Counted from the stretch's first letter, positions 1-5,851 are shown. The stretch: DNA of 7,105 nt from Mucilaginibacter sp. UBA4741 (GCA_002403905.1 DHIR01000180.1:1-7105), one strand, 5' to 3'. Made by a program: numbers and translations. Notes: generated by a model from the sequence alone, not told the origin.

Positions 1-111
1 GTGCGTGGTATGTTACCTAAAAGTCGTTTGGGCAAAGCATTGTTTGGCAATTTGCATGTATATGCAGGTGGTGAGCATCCTCATGAAGCACAAAACCCGA
101 AAGCTATTTAA
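1..111 (+). CDS. rplM: 50S ribosomal protein L13, C-terminal part (5' end outside window)
   Basis: The first 36 codons read in frame 1 and end at a TAA. They give the typical L13 C-terminus: [20 protein letters not shown], then a Gly-Gly-Glu-His-Pro-His-Glu-Ala-Gln stretch and a final Pro-Lys-Ala-Ile. L13 is an early-assembling protein of the large ribosomal subunit that binds 23S rRNA. The start and most of the gene lie upstream of base 1. rpsI follows after 25 bp, the rplM-rpsI pairing found in most bacteria, so the two are almost certainly co-transcribed. The operon promoter is not visible here. The identification rests on the conserved MLPK-RLG and EHPHEAQ motifs together with the neighbour. 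Confidence 0.93.
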   Translation: MRGMLPKSRLGKALFGNLHVYAGGEHPHEAQNPKAI

Positions 112-123
112 CCATTAAAAACT

Positions 124-128
124 AAGGA
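124..128 (+). promoter_or_regulatory. Shine-Dalgarno-like AAGGA before rpsI
   Basis: AAGGA lies 8 nt upstream of the rpsI ATG in an A-rich leader. The spacing suits a ribosome binding site. It stands out because most other starts in this window have no such sequence, as is usual in Bacteroidota. Confidence 0.5.
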
Positions 129-136
129 AAAAAGAA

Positions 137-523
137 ATGCCAACAACTAACACTTCAGGCAGAAGAAAAACAGCCGTTGCACGTATCTACCTTACAGATG
201 GTAGCGGTGCAATTACCGTAAACGGTAAAGATTACAAAGAATACTTCCCTACATTGCCATTGCAATACATCGTTACTCAGAGTACTGAGGTTTCTGGTTC
301 TGCCGGATTATATGATGTTAAAGTAAATGTTGCAGGTGGTGGTGTAAAAGGACAGGCGGAAGCCGTTCGTTTAGCTATCGCGAAAGCAATTGTTGAACTC
401 GATGCTGATAAGAAGCCTTCATTGCGCGCTAAAGGTTTAATGACACGTGATAACCGTATGGTTGAGCGTAAAAAACCAGGTCGCAAGAAAGCACGTAAGA
501 AATTCCAATTCAGTAAACGATAA
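137..523 (+). CDS. rpsI: 30S ribosomal protein S9
   Basis: This 128-residue protein has the usual length and layout of bacterial uS9. The N-terminal motif GRRKTAVARIYL is at residues 8-19. The central glycine-rich turn and helix, GGGVKGQAEAVRLAIAKAI, is at 67-85. A highly basic tail follows (about 110-128) and ends in the conserved KFQFSKR. In the family this tail reaches into the decoding centre, where its last residues contact P-site tRNA. The ATG at 137 is preferred because the family N-terminus fits and AAGGA lies 8 nt upstream. It is the second gene of the rplM-rpsI-rpsB-tsf series, with short gaps of 25 bp before and 18 bp after, so co-transcription is expected. Nothing is missing or unusual in the protein. 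Confidence 0.98.
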   Translation: MPTTNTSGRRKTAVARIYLTDGSGAITVNGKDYKEYFPTLPLQYIVTQSTEVSGSAGLYDVKVNVAGGGVKGQAEAVRLAIAKAIVELDADKKPSLRAKGLMTRDNRMVERKKPGRKKARKKFQFSKR

Positions 524-526
524 TTT

Positions 527-532
527 AAGGAG
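527..532 (+). promoter_or_regulatory. Strong Shine-Dalgarno AAGGAG before rpsB
   Basis: AAGGAG, a close match to the anti-SD complement, sits in the 18-bp rpsI-rpsB gap. It is 9 nt from the ATG at 542 and is followed by A-rich AACAACAAA. It confirms the rpsB start. In Bacteroidota the anti-SD of 16S rRNA is reported to be largely sequestered, so a strong SD on a ribosomal protein gene is notable. Confidence 0.6.
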
Positions 533-541
533 AACAACAAA

Positions 542-1408
542 ATGGCAAGAACAACATACGACGAGTTACTGGATGCTGGTGTACACTTTGGTCACCTTAC
601 CCGCAAATGGGATCCTAAAATGTCACAGTACATTTTTATGGAGCGCAACGGTATACACATTATCGATCTAAATAAAACCTTATCAAAGGTTGAAGAAGCT
701 GCTGCAGCTATAAAACAAATTGTAAAATCAGGACGTAAAGTATTATTCGTAGCTACAAAGAAACAAGCGAAAGATATTGTTGCTGAATATTCAAAAACAG
801 TAAACATGCCTTTCATAACCGAACGTTGGTTAGGTGGTATGCTAACTAACTTTGCAACTGTACGTAAGTCGATCAAAAAGATGTCAAATATCGATAAATT
901 GACTAAAGACGGTACTTACACTAACCTTTCTAAAAAAGAAAGATTGATGATACAGCGTGAGCGTATCAAATTAGAAACTTTATTAGGTGGTATTGCCGAT
1001 TTAAATCGCTTACCTGCCGCTTTGTTTTTAATTGATGTTAAAAAAGAGCATATCGCGGTATCTGAAGCATTAAAGTTAAATATCCCAACCTTTGCAATGG
1101 TTGATACTAACTCTGATCCTTCAAACATCGATTTCCCTATCCCGGCTAATGATGACGCTACCAAATCAATTTCATTGATTACTGGTATCATGATCAAAGC
1201 TATAGAAGAAGGTTTGGAAGAACGCAAACGTGAGAAAGATGACGAAGCGGAAAAAGAAGCAGCAGTAGCTAAAGCTAAAGCTGATGCTCCTGAAGTTGCT
1301 GACAGAGCCCCGGCTGCTGAAGGTAAAAGAAGCCGTAAAGTAGCTGTTGAAGCTACTGCCGCTGTAGCGGACGATGCTCCTGCCGCAGCTGATACTACAG
1401 AAGAATAA
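542..1408 (+). CDS. rpsB: 30S ribosomal protein S2 with Ala/Glu-rich C-terminal extension
   Basis: This 288-residue protein carries the uS2 landmarks: LLDAGVHFGHLTRKWDPKM (residues 9-27), RWLGGMLTNFATVRKSI (95-111), and PAALFLIDVKKEHIAVSEA (158-176) followed by IPTFAMVDTNSDP (181-193) and IDFPIPANDDA (196-206). S2 sits on the solvent side between the head and body of the small subunit and is needed for S1/mRNA engagement. Beyond about residue 226 there is a charged then Ala-rich tail (EERKREKDDEAEKEAA, later Ala/Asp/Glu). It is probably disordered, and similar low-complexity tails are common on Bacteroidota S2. The start is fixed by the family N-terminus and the AAGGAG at 527-532. Its TAA stop is part of, or abuts, an inverted repeat that fills the gap to tsf. 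A long minus-strand open frame over the 3' end is only a shadow of the Ala-rich codons. Confidence 0.98.
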   Translation: MARTTYDELLDAGVHFGHLTRKWDPKMSQYIFMERNGIHIIDLNKTLSKVEEAAAAIKQIVKSGRKVLFVATKKQAKDIVAEYSKTVNMPFITERWLGGMLTNFATVRKSIKKMSNIDKLTKDGTYTNLSKKERLMIQRERIKLETLLGGIADLNRLPAALFLIDVKKEHIAVSEALKLNIPTFAMVDTNSDPSNIDFPIPANDDATKSISLITGIMIKAIEEGLEERKREKDDEAEKEAAVAKAKADAPEVADRAPAAEGKRSRKVAVEATAAVADDAPAAADTTEE

Positions 1409-1490
1409 GCCCCCCTACCCCCTGAAGGGGGAGAAATAATATTATTAACATACAAACTTCTAAGCCCCCTTTAGGGGGTTTGGGGGTTAA
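1406..1490. repeat. G/C-tract inverted repeat in the rpsB-tsf gap (REP/MITE-like)
   Basis: Two inverted copies of a roughly 25-nt module flank an AT-rich centre. Left arm, 1406-1431: TAAG, C6, TA, C5, TGAA, G5. Right arm, read on the minus strand from 1489 to 1465: TAA, C5, AAA, C5, TAAA, G5. Each arm is itself a mini-hairpin: CCCCC(TGAA)GGGGG at 1418-1431 and CCCCC(TTTA)GGGGG at 1465-1478. The centre holds a perfect 12-nt palindrome, AATAATATTATT (1435-1446). In RNA it could form either one long stem or two short ones. No U-tract follows, so it is not a normal intrinsic terminator. C5/G5 palindromes of this sort look like dispersed repeats of Sphingobacteriaceae genomes; that is from memory and not tested. 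It overlaps the rpsB stop codon. Confidence 0.75.
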
Positions 1491-1504
1491 TAACTGAAAA
1501 TAAG

Positions 1505-2356
1505 ATGTCTACAGTACAAATAACTGCATCCGATGTAAATAAACTGCGCCAGCAAACTGGTGCCGGTATGATGGATTGCAAAAAAGCTTTAACTGAAACT
1601 AATGGTGATTTTGAAGCAGCTATTGATTTTTTAAGAAAAAAAGGTGCTAAAGTTGCGGCCAGCCGTCAAGACCGTGAGTCTAACGAAGGTGTGGTTATTG
1701 CGCGTACATCTGCTGATGGCAAACGTGGTATTATCATCGAGTTAAATTGCGAAACTGATTTCGTAGCTAAAAATGCTGAGTTTGTTGCTTTTGCTAACAG
1801 CATTGCTAACGAAGCTGTTGAACAAAACCCAACATCAGTTGAAGAGTTGAACCAATTATCAATTGACGTTGACAATTCACGTATTACTATCGGCGAGGCT
1901 TGTATTGACAAAACTGGTAAAATAGGCGAGAAAATTGGTATATCTAAATATGAAGTTGTTGAAGGCGATAAAGTTATTGCTTACATACATGGTAACTTCC
2001 GTTTAGGGGTATTAGTTGGCTTAAACAAAGACGTTGCCGGTGCTGACGAAGCAGGAAGAGACGTTGCTATGCAAATTGCAGCTATGAACCCTGTTGCTAT
2101 TGATAAAGATGGTGTTGATGCAACTGTTATCGAACGCGAATTAGAAATTGCTAAAGACGTGATACGTGCAGAAGGTAAACCGGAAGAAATGGTTGAGAAA
2201 ATTGCTGCAGGTAAATTAAATAAATTTTACAAAGACTCGACCCTGTTAAATCAGGAGTTTGTTAAGGACTCATCAAAAAATGTATCTCAGTTTTTAGATA
2301 CGGTTGATAAGGGCCTAACAGTAACTGCCTTTAAACGGGTAGCTTTAGGAGCTTAA
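1505..2356 (+). CDS. tsf: Translation elongation factor Ts
   Basis: EF-Ts is the guanine-nucleotide exchange factor that releases GDP from EF-Tu in the cytoplasm. The 283-residue product has the N-terminal UBA-like domain with VNKLRQQTGAGMMDCKKALT (11-30). The hallmark EF-Tu contact motif follows, IIIELNCETDFVAKN (76-90), with Asp85-Phe86 matching the pair that disturbs the EF-Tu Mg2+ site. The C-terminal dimerisation-type core runs on to the ALGA end, and the length is normal for Bacteroidota. The ATG at 1505 fits the family N-terminus. It has no Shine-Dalgarno sequence; the upstream region is the inverted repeat ending about 15 bp earlier, which may have replaced the native leader. It is the last gene of the translation operon, since a strong terminator starts 8 bp after the stop. 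Confidence 0.98.
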   Translation: MSTVQITASDVNKLRQQTGAGMMDCKKALTETNGDFEAAIDFLRKKGAKVAASRQDRESNEGVVIARTSADGKRGIIIELNCETDFVAKNAEFVAFANSIANEAVEQNPTSVEELNQLSIDVDNSRITIGEACIDKTGKIGEKIGISKYEVVEGDKVIAYIHGNFRLGVLVGLNKDVAGADEAGRDVAMQIAAMNPVAIDKDGVDATVIERELEIAKDVIRAEGKPEEMVEKIAAGKLNKFYKDSTLLNQEFVKDSSKNVSQFLDTVDKGLTVTAFKRVALGA

Positions 2357-2363
2357 ATATTTT

Positions 2364-2393
2364 AATCCTCGCTGAAAAGCGGGGATTTTTTTT
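2364..2393 (+). terminator. Intrinsic terminator after tsf
   Basis: A 9-bp stem, AATCCTCGC (2364-2372) with GCGGGGATT (2379-2387), contains one T-G wobble and closes a 6-nt TGAAAA loop. It is followed by an uninterrupted run of T (to 2393). This is a textbook Rho-independent terminator and marks the end of the rplM-rpsI-rpsB-tsf transcription unit. Confidence 0.93.
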
Positions 2394-2405
2394 GTCAAAA
2401 AAATA

Positions 2406-2470
2406 GTAGAGACGTAATACTTTGCGTCTCTTTGATAATTGCCCTTAGACGCAAAGTATTGCGCCTCTAC
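2406..2470. repeat. GTAGAGAC-type inverted repeat between tsf terminator and nagA
   Basis: The left arm (2406-2428) and right arm (2448-2470, read on the minus strand) match over 23 nt with two transitions, summarised as GTAGAGRCGYAATACTTTG followed by CGTC. A 19-nt spacer separates them. Each arm is itself an imperfect palindrome: GAGACG ... CGTCTC at 2409-2430, and GACGCAA ... TTGCGCC at 2448-2466. The element starts 12 bp after the T-run of the tsf terminator and ends 11 bp before the nagA ATG. It has the look of a non-autonomous dispersed repeat (REP or MITE-like). Motifs with GTAGAGACGC are familiar as abundant intergenic repeats in Bacteroidota and cyanobacteria, though I cannot test copy number here. 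Confidence 0.8.
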
Positions 2471-2481
2471 ATTTGAGAAAA

Positions 2482-3600
2482 ATGATAACAGCGTTACATA
2501 ATCTTCAGCTAATCTCTGATGGTGTTATTACCAACGGTAAAGTTATTTTATTACAAGGCGACCAAATTATTGATATCATTGCAGATACCGATATCCCGCA
2601 AGATGCTACAAGCATTGATCTGCAAGGCAATTACCTTGCTCCCGGACTAATTGACCTGCAAATTTACGGAGCAGGCTCTCCCTTATTTTTTGGCGGTGAT
2701 CCATCCGCAGATGCTTTGGCGCAAATGGAGCATCAGTTATTGCAGGAAGGTTGTACCGGCTTCCTGGCAACCATCGCCACAAATACCGATGAAATTGTTG
2801 AGCAAGGGATTGAAGCAGCTTTGCAGCATTGGGATAAACGAATGGGCAACTTTTTAGGACTACACCTGGAAGGCCCTTACCTAAACCCGAAACGCTGCGG
2901 CGCACATCCGCCAGCTTTAATTAAGAAAGGTACCTTGGCTCAGGTTAAAAACTGGGTTGAAAAAGCCAATGGCTTAATTAAAATGATAACTCTTGCGCCT
3001 GAACTACAGGATGCCGAAGTTTTGAGTTATTTAAATAATCAGGGTATAATACTGTCATCGGGCCATAGTAATGCTACTTATGCCGAGGGAAAAGCATTTT
3101 TAAATAAACCCATACAAGCAGTTACACATTTATACAATGCAATGCCGCCAATGCATCACCGTGAACCCGGGTATATACCTGCAATATTTGAGGAGCGGCC
3201 ATATACAAGTATCGTTGCCGATGGGATTCATGTTGATTATACGATGATCCGATTAGCTAAACGTGAGTTGGGAGATAAATTGTTCCTGATCACCGATGCC
3301 GTTAGCGAAAGTAACAAAGGGACTTACCAGCATCAATTTAAAGTTGACAGATATGTAATGCCTGACGATACGCTATCAGGATCATGCTTGACAATGTTAA
3401 AGGCCGTGCAGAATTGCGTTGAGCATGTTGGTATTGAACTGGCCGAAGCAATAAACATGGCTTCATTATACCCGGCGCAACTAATAGGCGCAACTACCAA
3501 CGGCAAAATTGAAAAAGATTTTGATGGCAACATGATTGTATTCGATCAAGCTTTTAATGTTAAAGGAACAATATTTAAAGGCATAACAAAAACAACATAA
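2482..3600 (+). CDS. nagA: N-acetylglucosamine-6-phosphate deacetylase
   Basis: NagA hydrolyses GlcNAc-6-phosphate to glucosamine-6-phosphate and acetate in amino-sugar and cell-wall recycling. Counting from the ATG at 2482 (372 residues), the amidohydrolase landmarks are all present: APGLIDLQIYG (53-63), GLHLEGPYLNPKRCGAHPP (126-144) with metal-ligand Glu130, SSGHSNATY (192-200) with His195, THLYNAMPPMHHREPG (215-230) with His216, and LFLITDAVSES (267-277) with catalytic Asp272. These positions run almost parallel to E. coli NagA. The first-strand motif is DLQ-Y-G rather than His-x-His, which by analogy with E. coli points to a single-metal enzyme. A TTG nine bases upstream is possible, but ATG gives the better start. 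No Shine-Dalgarno sequence is seen. It stands alone between tsf and pyrH, without nagB or a transporter beside it. Any transcript starting upstream would carry the GTAGAGAC repeat as leader. Confidence 0.94.
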   Translation: MITALHNLQLISDGVITNGKVILLQGDQIIDIIADTDIPQDATSIDLQGNYLAPGLIDLQIYGAGSPLFFGGDPSADALAQMEHQLLQEGCTGFLATIATNTDEIVEQGIEAALQHWDKRMGNFLGLHLEGPYLNPKRCGAHPPALIKKGTLAQVKNWVEKANGLIKMITLAPELQDAEVLSYLNNQGIILSSGHSNATYAEGKAFLNKPIQAVTHLYNAMPPMHHREPGYIPAIFEERPYTSIVADGIHVDYTMIRLAKRELGDKLFLITDAVSESNKGTYQHQFKVDRYVMPDDTLSGSCLTMLKAVQNCVEHVGIELAEAINMASLYPAQLIGATTNGKIEKDFDGNMIVFDQAFNVKGTIFKGITKTT

Positions 3601-3602
3601 AA

Positions 3603-3633
3603 TTTTAACAATAGCTTTAATTATATATTTTTG
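3603..3633 (+). promoter_or_regulatory. Possible Bacteroidota-type promoter for pyrH
   Basis: TATTTTTG at 3626-3633 matches the -7 consensus TAnnTTTG exactly. The -33 position with a 19-nt spacer holds TTTT (3603-3606) rather than TTTG. The region is very AT-rich, so a chance match is quite possible. The predicted start would leave a short leader before the ATG at 3652. Confidence 0.33.
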
Positions 3634-3651
3634 ATAAATCCCACACCATCC

Positions 3652-4356
3652 ATGAAATATAAAAGAATATTACTTAAACTCAGCGGCGAATCACTAATGG
3701 GCGACAGGCAATACGGCATTGATAACAAGCAGGTTTTGCAATACGCGCAGGATATTAAAGCGGTACATGATAAAGGTATTGAGATAGCTGTTGTTGTAGG
3801 TGGTGGTAATATTTTTAGGGGATTAAGTGCCGAAAAATCGGGCATGGAACGTGCCCAGGCAGATTACATGGGGATGCTTGCAACTGTAATAAACTGTATG
3901 GCGCTGCAAAACGCGTTAGAAAGCGTTGGTGTTGATACCCGCTTACAATCGGCTATTAAAATGGAGCAGATCTGCGAGCCATATATTCGCCGCCGTGCTA
4001 TGCACCATTTAGAAGTTGGTAAAATTGTAATATTTGGGGCCGGTACAGGTAACCCATATTTTACTACAGATACCGCGGCATCGCTTCGCGCTATCGAGAT
4101 TAAAGCTGATGTGGTGTTAAAAGGTACCCGTGTGGATGGTATCTATACCGCCGACCCGGAGGAGGACCCAACCGCTACCCGTTATGACGAAATTTCTTTC
4201 CAGGAAGTCTATGATAAGGGCCTTAATGTTATGGATATGACCGCCATTACCCTTTGCCAGGAAAACAAACTACCTATCATTGTGTTCGATATGAACAAGC
4301 CCGGTAACTTCATGAAAATTGCCGAAGGCGAGCAGATAGGCACGTTGGTTAAATAG
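3652..4356 (+). CDS. pyrH: UMP kinase
   Basis: The enzyme phosphorylates UMP to UDP with ATP in pyrimidine nucleotide synthesis. It belongs to the amino-acid-kinase fold family, is usually hexameric, and is regulated by UTP and GTP. The 234-residue product shows the phosphate-binding [11 protein letters not shown] (7-17), the GGGNIFRG loop (50-57), the UMP-site [19 protein letters not shown] (71-89), [15 protein letters not shown] (129-143), [15 protein letters not shown] (155-169) and the nucleotide-site motif NVMDMTAI (192-199). The length is normal. ATG at 3652 is chosen over an in-frame TTG at 3631, because the family begins directly with K-x-K-R-I-L-L-K. There is no Shine-Dalgarno sequence. 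The usual partner frr (ribosome recycling factor) does not follow; gpsA does. nagA ends 51 bp upstream. Confidence 0.97.
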   Translation: MKYKRILLKLSGESLMGDRQYGIDNKQVLQYAQDIKAVHDKGIEIAVVVGGGNIFRGLSAEKSGMERAQADYMGMLATVINCMALQNALESVGVDTRLQSAIKMEQICEPYIRRRAMHHLEVGKIVIFGAGTGNPYFTTDTAASLRAIEIKADVVLKGTRVDGIYTADPEEDPTATRYDEISFQEVYDKGLNVMDMTAITLCQENKLPIIVFDMNKPGNFMKIAEGEQIGTLVK

Positions 4357-4386
4357 AGGCATCATTTTTTGCTAGGCCCAACCTTA

Positions 4387-4419
4387 TTGGTTTATCTGCG
4401 CAATTTTTAACTAACTTTG
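4387..4419 (+). promoter_or_regulatory. Putative Bacteroidota-type promoter for gpsA
   Basis: TAACTTTG (4412-4419) is an exact TAnnTTTG -7 element. TTG at 4387-4389 lies 22 nt upstream, within the 17-23 nt spacing described for Flavobacterium-type promoters. The predicted transcript would start about 20-30 nt before the gpsA ATG at 4451. This suggests gpsA is transcribed separately from pyrH, although no clear terminator is visible between them. Confidence 0.52.
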
Positions 4420-4450
4420 TCCGTAAATACACCTGGCTTTTACTTTTTTA

Positions 4451-5458
4451 ATGCAGCATAAAAATAACAAGATCTTAGTTGTTGGCGGGGGTAGCTGGGC
4501 TACAGCCAACATTAAAATGCTTACGGATAACACCACCGAGAAAGAAGTTTTTTGGTGGATGCGTAATGAGCAGGCGGTAGAGCATGTACATAAATTTGGA
4601 CATAACCCTAACTATCTTAGTTCGGTAGAGATAAAGGTGCCGGCTGCAAATGTTTCAACAGATCTTAAAGCATTAATTAAACTGGCAGATGTGATCCTGC
4701 TTAACGTGCCGGCCGCGTTTATAAAAGAGGCGTTAGTTGATATCACCGTTGAAGACTTTGTCGGTAAAAAAGTAGTATCGGCTATAAAAGGCATAGTACC
4801 TGATGAGAACCTCATCATCGGCGAGTTTTGTAATAAGAAATACGATATATCATTTGATGATTTCGCGGTGATAAGTGGCCCTTGCCATGCCGAGGAGGTT
4901 GCTCTGGAAAAACTATCGTACCTAACCATCGCATCTGGCGACCCTGAGCTTGCCGCCGAATTTGCAGGCATGCTCAACACCCGTTACATAAAAACTATCG
5001 TGTCTGATGACATCTATGGTACCGAATACGCCGCCGTGCTAAAGAATATCTATGCTATGGCCAGCGGTATTTGCCATGGAGTAGGATATGGCGACAATTT
5101 TCAGGCGGTATTGATATCAAATGCCATACGCGAGCTGATGCGCTTTGTTGATGCTGTACACCCCATAACCCGTGATATTAAAGAATCTGCCTACCTGGGC
5201 GATTTGTTGGTTACCGCTTACTCGCAATTTAGCCGTAACCGTACTTTTGGTAATATGATAGGCAAGGGCTATACGGTAAAATCGGCACAGTTAGAGATGA
5301 ACATGATAGCCGAGGGATATTATGCCGTTAATTGCCTGCACGAGGTTAATAAACAATACAATGTTGATATGCCTATAGTTGAGGCGGTTTACAACATCCT
5401 TTATCAAAAGCGTTCTCCTGCTTTTGAGATGCGCCAACTGGCTGATAAGTTGAATTAG
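4451..5458 (+). CDS. gpsA: NAD(P)-dependent glycerol-3-phosphate dehydrogenase
   Basis: GpsA reduces dihydroxyacetone phosphate to sn-glycerol-3-phosphate, the backbone precursor of membrane phospholipids. The 335-residue protein begins with a Rossmann dinucleotide loop, ILVVGGGSWATA (8-19). The family motifs follow in order: SAIKGI (110-115), ISGPCHAEEVA (141-151), EYAAVLKNIYAMASG (192-206) with the catalytic Lys198, GYGDNFQAVLISNAIREL (212-229), and YLGDLLVTAYSQFSRNRTFG (248-267) with the substrate-binding SRN. The nucleotide loop is GGGSWA where most GpsA have GAGSWG. Gly-x-Gly-x-x-Ala is often linked with NADPH preference, but this is inference. The first ATG is the obvious start and lacks a Shine-Dalgarno sequence. 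Downstream, past the TAG, the same frame stays open for 61 codons through a 42-bp tandem repeat. Confidence 0.93.
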   Translation: MQHKNNKILVVGGGSWATANIKMLTDNTTEKEVFWWMRNEQAVEHVHKFGHNPNYLSSVEIKVPAANVSTDLKALIKLADVILLNVPAAFIKEALVDITVEDFVGKKVVSAIKGIVPDENLIIGEFCNKKYDISFDDFAVISGPCHAEEVALEKLSYLTIASGDPELAAEFAGMLNTRYIKTIVSDDIYGTEYAAVLKNIYAMASGICHGVGYGDNFQAVLISNAIRELMRFVDAVHPITRDIKESAYLGDLLVTAYSQFSRNRTFGNMIGKGYTVKSAQLEMNMIAEGYYAVNCLHEVNKQYNVDMPIVEAVYNILYQKRSPAFEMRQLADKLN

Positions 5459-5479
5459 CATCCGTTTTCCATTCACACC

Positions 5480-5641
5480 AGCATCGCGTATTTAGCAGGT
5501 AGTAATTTCGAGTGTTTTTCGGGCATCGCGCCTTTTGCCGGTAGTAATTTTTGCCATTTTTCGGGCATTGGCCCTTATGCCGGTAGTAATTTTGGGTGTT
5601 TTCCGGGTATTAGGGTTAATGCCGGTAGCGAGTTTTTAGGC
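5480..5641 (+). repeat. Degenerate 42-bp tandem repeat, about 3.9 copies
   Basis: Units run 5480-5521, 5522-5563, 5564-5605 and 5606-5641 (the last truncated). The most conserved core is GCCGGTAGTAATTTT, seen as GCAGGTAGTAATTTC in unit 1 and GCCGGTAGCGAGTTTT in unit 4; most units also keep a GGCAT start and a TTTTTC end. Units 2 and 3 differ at nine positions and units 1 and 2 at eleven, so the array is old or under weak constraint. There are no unique spacers, so it is not a CRISPR. One plus-strand frame, in phase with gpsA, is open across the whole array and would give a 14-residue repeat of the type GI-P-AGSNF--FS. Substitutions are spread evenly over the three codon positions, which argues against protein-level selection. 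Function unknown. Confidence 0.85.
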
Positions 5642-5644
5642 TAA

Positions 5645-5851
5645 AACCGCCTTGGTTGCTTGGAAAAGCCGTTTTCTTTAATTTCTGGTTGATAATGGCC
5701 CGCTTTTATCAAACTTTATAAAAGCGATTTAAAATGGAAGAATATAAAAACTGCCATATCAAATATACAAAATTTAGTTAGCAATGTTGGTGGCAAGGAT
5801 GTGTCAGTGAGTGGGTATTTAACAAGATGAATCACCCTCAGAAATATTCAA
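5645..5851. other. Non-coding gap between convergent genes
   Basis: After the 42-bp array, about 200 bp remain before the 3' end of the minus-strand acetyltransferase gene. I find no credible open frame, tRNA or other RNA gene here. The only structure noted is the AT-rich hairpin at 5701-5726. Short ATG frames, such as a 15-codon one starting at 5734, lack support. Confidence 0.6.
5701..5726. terminator. AT-rich hairpin, possible weak terminator between convergent genes
   Basis: CGCTTTTAT (5701-5709) and ATAAAAGCG (5718-5726) form a perfect 9-bp stem around an 8-nt loop. It lies about 240 bp past the gpsA stop and about 125 bp past the 3' end of the minus-strand acetyltransferase gene. Neither side has a proper T-run (ATTTAAAAT follows on the plus strand), so terminator function is only a guess from its position. 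Confidence 0.35.

Noticed and set aside
916..1455. Minus-strand open frame of 179 codons, Ser/Ala-rich, over the 3' half of rpsB
   Set aside because: It overlaps the well-supported rpsB gene, and its composition is the mirror of the Ala/Glu/Lys codons of the S2 tail. It also runs into the inverted repeat. There is no recognisable protein.
1410..1486. G-quadruplex in the G5/C5 tracts
   Set aside because: Each strand has only three widely spaced G5 runs in this region, fewer than the four short-looped runs needed within one strand. Hairpins explain the symmetry better.
1406..1490. Intrinsic terminator between rpsB and tsf
   Set aside because: The stems are strong, but no T-run follows either one, and tsf has no obvious promoter of its own. 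An operon-internal repeat is the simpler reading.
2473..2484. TTG start for nagA at 2473
   Set aside because: It would add only Met-Arg-Lys and sits 2 bp after the inverted repeat. The ATG at 2482 is the better start and gives catalytic-residue numbering parallel to E. coli NagA.
3631..3654. TTG start for pyrH at 3631
   Set aside because: The extra residues MINPTPS do not belong to the UMP kinase family, and the TTG overlaps a TAnnTTTG promoter-like box. ATG 3652 fits the conserved N-terminus.
4612..4980. Minus-strand open frame of 122 codons inside gpsA
   Set aside because: It lies entirely within gpsA, is Ser/Thr/Ala-rich as expected for a shadow frame, and has no domain or start signal.
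5480..5641. CRISPR array
   Set aside because: The 42-bp units are contiguous, with no unique spacers between conserved repeats, and no cas gene is nearby.
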